DNA of 64,000 bases from Bacteroidota bacterium (lineage in GTDB: Bacteria; Bacteroidota; Ignavibacteria; Kapaibacteriales; UBA2268), in NCBI GenBank assembly GCA_029974985.1, contig JARKQC010000360.1:186001-250000 (forward strand), in the 5' to 3' direction. Positions 9,020-18,123 of the stretch are shown here, in pieces. Position numbers and translations under genes: made by a program. The notes under the pieces were generated by a model. That model was given only the letters and a program-made list of their open reading frames with translations. It was not told where the DNA came from and did no database searches. The first letter of the stretch is position 1; the number at the start of each line of letters is the position of its first letter.

Positions 9020-10147
9020 ATGAATTATTTAACAGATGAGCTAATTAAGCCGAATAGTAATTATAATTTTATAAATCAAATTGGAATATTGCCCGCACCC
9101 GAAAAAGTATTGAGTAGGAGCCGAAATCCATATAATACGCTACGCGAATTGAAAAACGATCCACATATTTGGAGCTGTATTCAATCACGAAAAAGCGGCA
9201 CTCTTACATTAGATAATTTTGTTGATGCTAATTATGCAAATAATGAAATATTTAATTTCGTAAAACAATTACTCGAAAATCTTGATTTGAATAAAATAAT
9301 TAGCGAGATTCTCGATGCTCCATTTTTAGGATTTCAAATTCACGAAATAATTTGGGATTATAATGATAATAAGCAAATTATACCAATTGAACTGAAAAGT
9401 AAACTGCAAGAATTTTTTATTTCGGACTCAAAAGGAGAGCTAAAATATAAATCAAACTTTTCAGATGATTTGCTTAAACTGCCAGAATATAAATTTATAA
9501 TTTCGAGTTTCGAACGTTGCGAAGCAATGCCTTATGGAAATTCTTTATTATCAAAATGTTATTGGAATGTTATTTTTAAAAATTCTGCTACTCGATTTTG
9601 GGTTAATTATATGGAAAAATATGGTATGCCACTATTAATTGGGCAATATCAACGCGGCTCTACCCAAGAGGAAAATCAAAAATTAGCAGACGCACTTTCT
9701 AATATGACTGACGATACCGTAATCGTTACTCCAATGGATATAAATATTGATATTAAAGAGGCAACTCGAAACTCATCAACAGAATTATTTAGAGAGTTGA
9801 TTAATCAATGTAATTCGGAAATATCAAAAACCTTATTATCACAAACTTTAACAACAGAAATTGGTGCTGGCACTTTTGCCGCCGCTCAAACACATTTCAG
9901 AGTAAGAAAAGAAGTAATTATAGCAGATTCAAAAATTGTTGAAAATTCGATAAATAAATTAATTGAATATGCAGTAAAAATCAATTTTCACAGCTCGCAA
10001 ATACCAAAATTTAGATTTGTAATCAATGATTCTGATAATTTAAATAAAATTGATAGAGATATCAAATTAGTTAATTCGGGAGTAAAATTTACGAAAGAAT
10101 ATATTATGAAAACTTATGGCTTACGATCCGAAGATTTTGATTTATAA
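9020..10147 (+). CDS. DUF935 / Mu gp29-like portal protein
   Basis: 375 residues. It has the features of DUF935 portal proteins: LRELKNDPHIWSCIQSRKSG near the N-terminus, ILDAPFLGFQIHEIIWDY, and a conserved middle with FWVNYMEKYGMPLLIGQY, then TTEIGAGTFAAAQTHF near residue 290. The portal forms the ring through which DNA enters the head and to which a tail binds. The family often runs to 450-500 residues, so this copy is short. In Mu-like phages it lies upstream of the protease and capsid genes beside the terminase; here it is the last gene of the cassette and no terminase is present. Confidence 0.83.
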   Translation: MNYLTDELIKPNSNYNFINQIGILPAPEKVLSRSRNPYNTLRELKNDPHIWSCIQSRKSGTLTLDNFVDANYANNEIFNFVKQLLENLDLNKIISEILDAPFLGFQIHEIIWDYNDNKQIIPIELKSKLQEFFISDSKGELKYKSNFSDDLLKLPEYKFIISSFERCEAMPYGNSLLSKCYWNVIFKNSATRFWVNYMEKYGMPLLIGQYQRGSTQEENQKLADALSNMTDDTVIVTPMDINIDIKEATRNSSTELFRELINQCNSEISKTLLSQTLTTEIGAGTFAAAQTHFRVRKEVIIADSKIVENSINKLIEYAVKINFHSSQIPKFRFVINDSDNLNKIDRDIKLVNSGVKFTKEYIMKTYGLRSEDFDL

Positions 10148-10161
10148 TTAGTTTTTATATT
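10144..10161. repeat. Right copy of direct repeat flanking the capsid cassette
   Basis: ATAATTAGTTTTTATATT, differing from 3430-3446 by one inserted T. It overlaps the stop codon of the portal gene and abuts the terminator hairpin. Confidence 0.5.
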
Positions 10162-10196
10162 AAGCCCTGCCGAAAATAAGGAGGGCTTTTATTTTA
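10162..10196 (+). terminator. Rho-independent terminator of the capsid cassette
   Basis: AAGCCCT (10162-10168) pairs perfectly with AGGGCTT (10182-10188), with a further CC/GG pair inside, followed by TTATTTT. It lies 15 bases after the portal stop and closes the cassette transcript. Confidence 0.82.
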
Positions 10197-10267
10197 ATAA
10201 AAAATTTTTAAATTCAAAGAGGAGGTCTAATTCATTCTAAATTTTAGCGGTGAATCAATTATTTACG

Positions 10268-10300
10268 GGGTGTCCATAACTTTAAAAATTTTGGACACCC
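10268..10300. repeat. Perfect 9-bp inverted repeat beside pgk 3' end
   Basis: GGGTGTCCA (10268-10276) and TGGACACCC (10292-10300) with a 15-base loop. On the minus strand it follows the pgk stop by about 20 bases, so it may end that transcript, but it has no clear U-tract. A mobile-element terminus is the alternative. Confidence 0.5.
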
Positions 10301-10322
10301 TTAAAAATAATAGCAAATTAAA

Positions 10323-11513
10323 TTAATTTTCGAGGGCTTTTATACCTGGTAAAATTTTGCCTTCGAGATATTCAAGAGAAGCACCGCCACCAGTTGAGAC
10401 GTGGCTAACTTTTCTTTCAAATTTCATTTGATTAATTGCCGCCGCCGAATCACCTCCGCCAACTATTGTAATAGCAGCATTTTCAGTTGCTTTTGCAAGA
10501 GCCTCTGCTATGGCAAAAGTACCTTTTGCAAAATTTGGCATTTCGAAAACGCCCATTGGACCATTCCAAACTATTGTTTTCGAATTTGTAATTATCTCAT
10601 TATATTTATCTATTGTATTTTGACCAATATCCATACCAATATCGCCCGATTGAATTGCATCGGCATTTGTAGTTTTATATTCAGCATCATTAGCAAATTT
10701 ATTAGCAACTACAACATCGCTTGGCAATAATAGAGTTTTATTATTTTCTTTTGCAATTTGGATTACTTCTTTAGCAAGTTCGATTTTATCTTCTTCGAGT
10801 AGTGAATTACCTATTTCGTAACCCATTGCTTTATAAAAAGTAAACATCATTCCGCCACCAATTAATACATTGTCGCATTTATAGAGTAAACTTTTTATAA
10901 CATCAATTTTTCCAGAGATTTTAGCACCACCAATAACAGCAGTAAAAGGTCTGCGAGGCTCGTCAACAGCACGACCAAGATATTGAAGCTCTTTAAGAAT
11001 AAGGTTACCCGCATATTTATCCTCGATAAAATGAGTAATGCCTTCGATACTTGCATGCGCCCTATGTGCCGCACCGAAAGCATCATTTACATAGCAATCC
11101 CCTAAAGAAGCAAGCTGTTTAGCAAATTCCAAATCATTATTTTCTTCTTCTTTGTAAAATCTCAAATTTTCGAGTAATACGATTTCGCCTAATTCCGCAT
11201 TATCAATAGCATTTTTTACAGAATCACCAATGCAATCATTTGTAAAAATCACCTTGTAGCCATAATATTCCGAAAGAGATTTTGCTACGGGTGCAAGTGA
11301 AAATTCCTCATTACGCTTACCTTTTGGACGACCGAGATGAGACATTAAAATGGGAATACCGCCCTTATCAATAATTTCATCAATAGTAGGCAAAGACTCT
11401 ACAATTCGTGTATCGTCTGTGATATTTCCACTTTTGTCTAATGGAACATTAAGGTCAACTCTAAGTAAAACACGTTTACCTTCGAACAAAGCATCATTGA
11501 TAGATTTTATCAT
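10323..11513 (-). CDS. pgk: Phosphoglycerate kinase
   Basis: 396 residues, full family length. It catalyses the reversible transfer of phosphate from 1,3-bisphosphoglycerate to ADP in glycolysis. The family signature [13 protein letters not shown] lies at the N-terminus, followed by [10 protein letters not shown], the hinge and helix region with [13 protein letters not shown], the nucleotide-side GGAKISGKI, and the C-terminal loop VGGGDSAAA and [13 protein letters not shown]. It is transcribed alone towards the capsid cassette; the 3' end is followed by an inverted repeat. Identification is secure. Confidence 0.98.
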   Translation of the reverse strand: MIKSINDALFEGKRVLLRVDLNVPLDKSGNITDDTRIVESLPTIDEIIDKGGIPILMSHLGRPKGKRNEEFSLAPVAKSLSEYYGYKVIFTNDCIGDSVKNAIDNAELGEIVLLENLRFYKEEENNDLEFAKQLASLGDCYVNDAFGAAHRAHASIEGITHFIEDKYAGNLILKELQYLGRAVDEPRRPFTAVIGGAKISGKIDVIKSLLYKCDNVLIGGGMMFTFYKAMGYEIGNSLLEEDKIELAKEVIQIAKENNKTLLLPSDVVVANKFANDAEYKTTNADAIQSGDIGMDIGQNTIDKYNEIITNSKTIVWNGPMGVFEMPNFAKGTFAIAEALAKATENAAITIVGGGDSAAAINQMKFERKVSHVSTGGGASLEYLEGKILPGIKALEN

Positions 11514-11603
11514 TAGTAATCCTAAAAAATTATTTTAAAAATTATGTTCTAATAATATTTTAATTGACGATAATAATAAATAAAAATGATATAATTATTT
11601 AAT

Positions 11604-11640
11604 AAAAAAGCCAAGATAAAAATAAATTTACCTTGGCAAT
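11604..11640 (-). terminator. Terminator of the lipoprotein gene
   Basis: On the minus strand GCCAAG/CTTGGC (11632-11637 with 11610-11615) encloses a short AT loop and is followed by TTTTTTATT. It lies about 30 bases after the stop of the gene at 11667. Confidence 0.72.
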
Positions 11641-11666
11641 TTTTATTTAAAATTCTAAAATATTAA

Positions 11667-12701
11667 TTATTGAAATTTGAATGATTGAACAGATTTTTCA
11701 AATACTGGTAAAAAGTCTTTTTCTTCGCCAGTAAACCAATTAATTGTAAGTCTGTACATCTTATCATTTTTAATTGCAAACCAAACTTTACCCTTTACTG
11801 TTTTCGATGCTTGATAGTTAAGCACATAAGCAGATGCTCCGCCAAGTGTAGTTGATACTGGATTTGCATTGCCAAAACTTGCTCTATTTTCTTCAACAAT
11901 TTTCTTCAAGTCCTTTTGTTTCGATGCGTCAAACGTTTCAACTTTTATAAAACTATCACCACGTCGGGTGCCTAAGAAACTCCAAGCTTTTAGAGCATTA
12001 CCTGCTTTACCAATATTTTCACTTTTGAAATTATCAGGGATACCAATTGTAAAGCCGTCTCCAGTACGTTCGTCAAGAGTTGATGACGGTGGTGGCGCCT
12101 CTTCTGTAATAGTTAATGTGTCGGCTTGTTTAGCGTCAGGCTTTATTGCAAGTTTAAGCGAAGCTATAATTTCATTAAAAGCATCTTTATATTCATTTTC
12201 ATAAGTATTATCGAAAGATTCTATTGTTAAAATTGTAGCTTTTTGATTATCTTTTGTACCAAAAAACATCATACCATTAAACATTCCACCTTGTAATGGG
12301 AAAGAATAGATTAGTTTTTTGCCGGGTACGCCATCAATTGTAACATCTGCACTTTCATATACTTCAGGTCCAAATAATCTTGATTTCTTCATTATAGAAT
12401 CAAGTGTAATTGTTTCGTTTAAATCAGTAACTATTAAATCAATTTTTGCACCTGGAAAACCCTCTGTATCATACTTATTAAAACGTTTTCTTCCTTCGTT
12501 ATTTGTAAAAACAACAAAACGACCACCCGGAATTTCGCTTTTTACCCAATTTTTTGGATATTTGATAGAAAAACCTGTAACATTGTCAGTATAAGTATCT
12601 AAACCTTCGATTTTAATTGGGTCGGGTCCAGATTTGCCACAAGAAATTGCAAAGAAAGAAGTAAATGCTAATAGCATTAGTAATTTTGTAATATTTTTCA
12701 T
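11667..12701 (-). CDS. Lipoprotein with two PsbP/DUF1795-like repeats
   Basis: 344 residues. A lipoprotein signal peptide is clear: a lysine start, a hydrophobic core (LLMLLAFTSFFAIS) and a lipobox ending in Cys at residue 21. The mature part seems to hold two copies of a beta-rich unit, at about 33-185 and 215-344. The first begins TGFSIKYPKNWVKSE and the second GDGFTIGIPDNFKSE, a phrase typical of PsbP/DUF1795-type small domains. A proline-rich linker (EEAPPPSS) joins them. It should be anchored in the envelope; ligand and role are unknown. It has its own terminator and no operon partner. Confidence 0.72.
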   Translation of the reverse strand: MKNITKLLMLLAFTSFFAISCGKSGPDPIKIEGLDTYTDNVTGFSIKYPKNWVKSEIPGGRFVVFTNNEGRKRFNKYDTEGFPGAKIDLIVTDLNETITLDSIMKKSRLFGPEVYESADVTIDGVPGKKLIYSFPLQGGMFNGMMFFGTKDNQKATILTIESFDNTYENEYKDAFNEIIASLKLAIKPDAKQADTLTITEEAPPPSSTLDERTGDGFTIGIPDNFKSENIGKAGNALKAWSFLGTRRGDSFIKVETFDASKQKDLKKIVEENRASFGNANPVSTTLGGASAYVLNYQASKTVKGKVWFAIKNDKMYRLTINWFTGEEKDFLPVFEKSVQSFKFQ

Positions 12702-12936
12702 ATCCAGAAACTCCTTAAATAATTAAAAATAATTAATTTCAATATAAATTTTTTATAAATACAATTATTAGATTACAAATATAACAAATTTTAAAATTAA
12801 TTTAATATATACTTAATTAATTGCATTATTAAATGTTTATTCTTTGTAATTTTAGACAATATTAAACGTCAAAACTATATATAGTTATAATTAAAAAAAA
12901 TTGTATTTTTAAAAATTTATATTTATTACTTAGATT

Positions 12937-13605
12937 ATGATAAAACGTTTCGTTTTAATAATAAATTTATTTCTATTTTTTTCTATAAGTTTATATCCAC
13001 AAATTAATAGTAGCGGTATAAAATTAGGTCGCGTCAAATATTCTGGTGGTGGCGATTGGTATAACGACCCATCTGCCGAGCCACAATTACTTGATTTTGT
13101 GAAAAAAAATACAAATATTAATGTTGAACCACAATATGAATTTGTTGATTTAGCAAGTGATAATATTTTTTATTATCCAATACTATTTCTTACGGGACAC
13201 GGAAATATAAATTTTACGGATAGCGAAGTAAGAAGATTACGCGCATATCTTAAAAGTGGGGGATTTTTATATGTTGATGATGATTATGGATTAGATAAAT
13301 TTATTCGTAGAGAAATGAAAAAAGTTTTCCCCGAGCAGAATTTTGTAGAATTGCCATATTCACACGGAATTTTTAAATATCCTTTTCAATTTCCTAATGG
13401 AGTGCCAAAAATTCACGAACACGATAATAAAGAGCCACAGTGCTTTGGCTTATTTTATAATGAAAGACTTTGTGTATTATATACTTACGAATCTAATCCA
13501 AGCGATGGGTGGCCTGGCGATGATGTTCATAAACTCGAACCAGAGAAAAGGTTGGCGGCACTAAAATTTGGCACTAATATAATTGTTTGGGCTTTATCTA
13601 ATTAA
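12937..13605 (+). CDS. DUF4159 domain protein, exported
   Basis: 222 residues. A signal peptide (KRFVLIINLFLFFSISLYPQ) precedes a DUF4159 domain filling the rest: KLGRVKYSGGGDWYNDPSAE, then LTGHGNINFTDSEVRRLRAY and GGFLYVDDDYG, and near the end NPSDGWPGDDVH. DUF4159 proteins resemble glutamine-amidotransferase-like folds and their role is not known. The gene is 14 bases upstream of a DUF4175 gene, a pairing I recall from Bacteroidota genomes, where both occur in aerotolerance-like operons. No MoxR or VWA genes are present here. Confidence 0.82.
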   Translation: MIKRFVLIINLFLFFSISLYPQINSSGIKLGRVKYSGGGDWYNDPSAEPQLLDFVKKNTNINVEPQYEFVDLASDNIFYYPILFLTGHGNINFTDSEVRRLRAYLKSGGFLYVDDDYGLDKFIRREMKKVFPEQNFVELPYSHGIFKYPFQFPNGVPKIHEHDNKEPQCFGLFYNERLCVLYTYESNPSDGWPGDDVHKLEPEKRLAALKFGTNIIVWALSN

Positions 13606-13619
13606 TTGCAAACTTAAAA

Positions 13620-16600
13620 ATGAACAAAAACGATAATTTATATAAATACTTATTAAATAAAATAAATAGCACCCGACGAAAAGAGAATTTTCTTGAATTA
13701 TTAAGTGGAGTGTTAAATACCTTGGCAATTACATTTGCTGTTATATTATTAGCAACATTTATCGAATTAATTGCAAATGGAAATTCTACTTTTAGAACTA
13801 TATTGGCGGCAAGCATTTTTATTTCTTTCGTAGTATCTTTTGGATTATTTATTTTTCCAATAATCTTAAAATACTTTGGGATATATCGTGCTTATGACGA
13901 TAATAAAATGGCAATTCGCATTGGTGAGCATTTTATTGATGTGAAAGATAATCTTTCGAATGCACTGCAATTAGTGCCAATTTCAAATGATCCACGTGGA
14001 GTCTCGCCTCATTTAGCAAAAGCCGCTTTCGAGGAAATTGCATATAAAGTAAAAGATAAAAATTTTAATGAAATAATTAAATATGATAAATTGAAAAAAT
14101 CTTTATTATTTTTTGCTATTTCATTGATGTTTTTAGGATTTGCAAACGTATTTTTTCCAAGTTCATTTAGCTCTGCGTTTAGTAGGATAGCTAATTTTAA
14201 CGCTTCGTATTTGCCACCTGTTCCGTTCGAACTTAGTATCGAACCTATTGAGAAAAGTATAATTCGAGGCGAAAAAACTGCTATTACAGTTAATGTTAAA
14301 GGTATTGCACCCGAAAATATTTCACTTTTTATTAAGGAAGAAAATCAAAGCGAATTTAATGGAATCACTCTCAAATTAAGCGAAAATAATAATTATATTT
14401 ACGAAATTAACTCTCTAAAAAATTCGATTAGCTTCTATGCAGAGTGCGAATGGTATGGCGATGGAATTATGACTGAAATTGGAAATATTAAAGTAATTGA
14501 CAAGCCAATAATCAAATCACTAACGGGAAAATTGATTTTTCCATCTTATACGGGGCAAGCTCCATCGTATTTTAACGAGCAAAATGCTGATTTTACTGCT
14601 GTTGTCGGTAGCCGCGCAGATTTTTCAATATTATCAAATAAAGAATTGAAATCTGCCAATATCCTTTTTATTAAAAAAGATATGAATATCGAAAATGATA
14701 GCACCCAAACTCAAAATGATACTACTCGTATAAAATTAAACGTTAATGGAAAACGTGCCGAAGGAAGTCTAAGAATTGGTAATTCAGGTAACTATTTTAT
14801 TGAAATTACAGATAAAGATGATGAAAACAACGAAAATTCAATTTTATATTCTGTTATTGCAACAAAAGATGCTTTTCCGAGTATCGAACTTATTAGTCCT
14901 AAGCAAGATTTAGAAATATCTAAAACTGCACTATTGCCAATAAAAGTTAATATTTCTGATGATTACGGTCTTTCTAAATTAAAATTATATTATCGCCTTG
15001 CACAAAGCCCTTATTCAATGCCCGACAAAAATTTTTCGAGTATAGATATTAAATTTTCATCAAAAGAGTTAAATATCGAAGTTCCATATATTTGGGATTT
15101 GAATAAACTTAGTATTATGCCTGAGGATATTTTTGAATTTTATCTCGAAGTTGCTGATAACGACATAGTTAATGGTCCCAAAAAAGCTATTACTCAAACA
15201 ATTGCAGTTAGATTACCTTCACTAAATGAAGTACAGAAAGAAAGCGACGTTCTACAAGCAAAAATCGAAAAAGAACTCGATAAAATTTTACAAGAAGCAA
15301 TGGAGGTAAAAAAAGATTTAGAAGAACTCGAAAGAAATCTTAAAAATGAGAAAAATAAATTAAAAGAAGCAGATTGGAAACAAAAAAAGAAAACTGAAGA
15401 TATTGCAAAAAAACAAAGCCAATTAAAAGAAAAAATGTCGGATATGGCAAAAACTTTGGAGCAAGCAACCGAAAAATTGCAAGAAAATCAAATGATTTCA
15501 CCCGAAACTTTGCAAAAATATCAAGAATTACAAAATTTGATGAAACAGGTTGATTCACCAGAATTAAGGCTCTTGCAAGATAAAATGCAAGAAGCTATGA
15601 AAAAAATGAATCAAGAGCAACTCCAAAAAGCATTAGAACAATTCAAATTCGATGATGAACAATTTAGAAAAAATATTGAACGTTCTATGAAAATTTTGCA
15701 AAGATTACAAGCTGAACAAAAAACTGATGCTTTGAGAAAGCGCGCGGAAGAACTTGCTAAACAGCAAGATGAATTAGCCGAAGATACTAAAAAAGCAAAT
15801 CCAAATGATAAAGAAAAACAAAATGAATTAAGCAAAAGACAGGAAAAAATTCAAAAAGAACTTAATAATATTGAAAAAGATTTAAAAAATCTCGAAAAAC
15901 TAATGAAAGATATTGGCGAAAACGAAATGCCAATAAATGATTTAGAGCAAGCTTTAAATGACTTAAATTCTTCGGAAACAAATCAAGAAATGGATAATTC
16001 TAAACAAAATATGCAGTCTGGAAATAACCAAAAGTCTGCTCAAAGCCAGAAAAAAGCTTCATCAAATTTGAAGAAATTTGCTCAAAGAATGCAAAAAATG
16101 AAAGAAAATATGCAACAGCAAAACACTCAAGAAGCAATTTCTAAATTAGATAAATATGCCTCTGATATGCTCGAATTATCCAAAAGACAAGAGAGAATAA
16201 AAAATAATACTGCTAAATCTGATTATAATTCAAATAGAATACCTCAATATGCACAAGAGCAGGTTGAAAATTTCGAGGCAATGATGGGAATTGCTCAATC
16301 TATGTCAGAATTATCACAAAAGAGCTTTGCTATAACCCCTGAAATGGCAAACGAAGTTTCAACTGCACTTAAAGAAATGCGTAATGCCGTAGAAAGCTTA
16401 GCTGATAGAAATGTTTCTAAATCCAGCCAATCTCAAAATTCAGCTATGGGAGCTATGAATAGAGCGGCTTCACAAATGCAAGAAATGTCTGCGGCTATGA
16501 AAGCTCAGCAAAACGGTTCCTGCAATAATCCCGGTGGTCAAGGCGAAGGCTCAAGCTCGGGTATGGGCAATTCACTTGGAATGAGTATGTCGCAAAGAAT

Positions 16601-17156
16601 GCAAGAAATTGCCGCACAGCAACAAGCTATAAATCAAGCGATGCAACAAATGATGCAAGGCTCGGGAAAGGGGCAAGGCGGCGGACAAATGAGTATGGAA
16701 CAACAAGCAGAAATGTCGAAATTAACAGATAAACAAGGTAATGCAAAAAAATCTATTGAGGAACTTGCAAAAGAGCAAAAAGAATTTGCTGGCGGAGATT
16801 CCAAAAAATTAAATGAGTTAAATAGAATTGCAAAAGATATGCAAGAAATAATTAGCGATATGAAACAAAATGGAGTTACACCAGATAATCTACGCAAACA
16901 AGAGCGTATTTTATCTCGATTACTCGACGCCTCAAAATCAGTTAATGACCGTGATTTCGAAGAACAAAGAGAAGGCAAATCGGCTCAAAATATATTTAAA
17001 AATAGTCCCGGCGAAATTGATTATTCAACACAAGAAGGGGAAGAAAAAACCTTGCAAGATATGATGAAAGCAAATCAAAGAGGCTATACAAAAGATTATG
17101 AAAATTTAATTAAATCTTATTTCGAAGCATTACAAAAAAAATCGGGCAACAACTAA
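13620..17156 (+). CDS. DUF4175-like large membrane protein
   Basis: 1178 residues. Two TM helices lie at about residues 25-85 and a third at about 160-180. They are followed by a periplasmic beta-rich part with Ig-like repeats (about 195-540, for example GKLIFPSYTGQAPSYF) and then a very long charged region, largely coiled coil (about 540-800). The last third is rich in Gln, Met, Ser and Gly (about 800-1100, QQQAINQAMQQMMQGSGKG). This is the architecture of DUF4175 proteins of Bacteroidota and Chlorobi relatives; their function is unknown but the coiled coils suggest a scaffold at the envelope. It abuts the next gene with no gap, so it is co-transcribed. Confidence 0.82.
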   Translation: MNKNDNLYKYLLNKINSTRRKENFLELLSGVLNTLAITFAVILLATFIELIANGNSTFRTILAASIFISFVVSFGLFIFPIILKYFGIYRAYDDNKMAIRIGEHFIDVKDNLSNALQLVPISNDPRGVSPHLAKAAFEEIAYKVKDKNFNEIIKYDKLKKSLLFFAISLMFLGFANVFFPSSFSSAFSRIANFNASYLPPVPFELSIEPIEKSIIRGEKTAITVNVKGIAPENISLFIKEENQSEFNGITLKLSENNNYIYEINSLKNSISFYAECEWYGDGIMTEIGNIKVIDKPIIKSLTGKLIFPSYTGQAPSYFNEQNADFTAVVGSRADFSILSNKELKSANILFIKKDMNIENDSTQTQNDTTRIKLNVNGKRAEGSLRIGNSGNYFIEITDKDDENNENSILYSVIATKDAFPSIELISPKQDLEISKTALLPIKVNISDDYGLSKLKLYYRLAQSPYSMPDKNFSSIDIKFSSKELNIEVPYIWDLNKLSIMPEDIFEFYLEVADNDIVNGPKKAITQTIAVRLPSLNEVQKESDVLQAKIEKELDKILQEAMEVKKDLEELERNLKNEKNKLKEADWKQKKKTEDIAKKQSQLKEKMSDMAKTLEQATEKLQENQMISPETLQKYQELQNLMKQVDSPELRLLQDKMQEAMKKMNQEQLQKALEQFKFDDEQFRKNIERSMKILQRLQAEQKTDALRKRAEELAKQQDELAEDTKKANPNDKEKQNELSKRQEKIQKELNNIEKDLKNLEKLMKDIGENEMPINDLEQALNDLNSSETNQEMDNSKQNMQSGNNQKSAQSQKKASSNLKKFAQRMQKMKENMQQQNTQEAISKLDKYASDMLELSKRQERIKNNTAKSDYNSNRIPQYAQEQVENFEAMMGIAQSMSELSQKSFAITPEMANEVSTALKEMRNAVESLADRNVSKSSQSQNSAMGAMNRAASQMQEMSAAMKAQQNGSCNNPGGQGEGSSSGMGNSLGMSMSQRMQEIAAQQQAINQAMQQMMQGSGKGQGGGQMSMEQQAEMSKLTDKQGNAKKSIEELAKEQKEFAGGDSKKLNELNRIAKDMQEIISDMKQNGVTPDNLRKQERILSRLLDASKSVNDRDFEEQREGKSAQNIFKNSPGEIDYSTQEGEEKTLQDMMKANQRGYTKDYENLIKSYFEALQKKSGNN

Positions 17157-17783
17157 ATGGCGCGTATTATTGCGATTTTAAGCGATTTTGGATATTCTGA
17201 TAATTATCTTGGTATTATGAAAGGGGTAATCAAAAAAATTAGCCCTTTTGCGGATATAATTGATTTGAATAATAATATTAAACATGGCGATATTCAATCT
17301 GCGGCATATCAATTACAAACTGCATATAATTATTTTCCAGATAATACAATTTTCTTATGCGTTGTTGATCCAGAAGTCGGCTCTGAAAGGCGTGCCATTG
17401 CGATTGAAACAACAAATAAGTTTTTTATCGCTCCCGACAATGGGCTTCTAACCCCAATAATTCAAAATGAAAAAATCAATATAGCAGTAGAGCTAAATAA
17501 TCCGAAATTCCAAAATAAAAATATATCTAATACATTTCATGGGCGAGATATTTTTGCACCAATTGCCGCATATTTAGCACAAAAAATGGAATTAGATGAA
17601 ATTGGGAAAATAATTTCAAGCGATACAATCAAATTAATGGAAAATTTACCAAAATTAGATGATAATTCTATCGAAGGGAAAATAATTCATACAGATAATT
17701 TTGGTAATTTAATTTCAAATATTCACCTTGACGATGAATTCAAAAAAAAAAGAAATAAGCAAGATAATAGTTGCAGAATTTGA
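17157..17783 (+). CDS. SAM hydrolase (DUF62), frame ends early by frameshift
   Basis: 208 residues as read. The N-terminal domain is full: IIAILSDFGYSDNYLGIMKG, the VVDPEVGSERRAIA loop, FIAPDNGLLTPI and FHGRDIFAPIAAYLA, all hallmarks of the family that hydrolyses SAM to adenosine and methionine. The C-terminal barrel starts (GKIIHTDNFGNLISNI) and is then cut by a stop because of a run of ten A at 17742-17751. With nine A the frame would continue into 17752-17937 and give about 259 residues, the normal length. Either the gene is a recent pseudogene, polymerase slippage restores it, or the assembly has an extra A. Confidence 0.85.
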   Translation: MARIIAILSDFGYSDNYLGIMKGVIKKISPFADIIDLNNNIKHGDIQSAAYQLQTAYNYFPDNTIFLCVVDPEVGSERRAIAIETTNKFFIAPDNGLLTPIIQNEKINIAVELNNPKFQNKNISNTFHGRDIFAPIAAYLAQKMELDEIGKIISSDTIKLMENLPKLDDNSIEGKIIHTDNFGNLISNIHLDDEFKKKRNKQDNSCRI

Positions 17784-17937
17784 AATAAATAAATTAGATA
17801 ATACTTATAGCGATGTAGCTTCGGGTGAATTAATTGCTTATTTCGGAAGTTCAGGGTTTCTCGAAATAGCGATTAATTTAGGGCGAGCAGATGAAATAAT
17901 TCCCAGTACTTCATCAATTAGATTAGTTTTCAAATAA
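17752..17937 (+). pseudogene. Out-of-frame C-terminal part of the SAM hydrolase
   Basis: Codes for EISKIIVAEFEINK and ends with STSSIRLVF. This is the missing beta-rich C-terminal domain of the DUF62 protein, one frame away from the first part. It is not an independent gene: it has no sensible start or RBS and joins smoothly to the first part if one A is removed from the run at 17742-17751. Confidence 0.75.
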
Positions 17938-18123
17938 TAATTTTAATTTTAAACCAAAAATTCTAAATTAATTTTTTTTGTTTTTCTGAAAAATGTAGCT
18001 ATCTAATAAGGATTAAAATTTAAAAAAATTGATAAAAACAATTCAACCCCAAATAGTGATTTTTTGCTTATCCAAATTTTGCGATATAAAATTAAATAAT
18101 AATATTTATAATTTTCTTATCAA

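Noticed and set aside
3430-10161. Complete Mu-like prophage
   Set aside because: No transposase, terminase, tail or baseplate genes, and the flanking repeats are longer than the 5-bp Mu target duplication.
17728-17937. Separate small gene after the SAM hydrolase
   Set aside because: It continues the SAM hydrolase exactly if one A is removed from the run at 17742-17751, and it has no own RBS.
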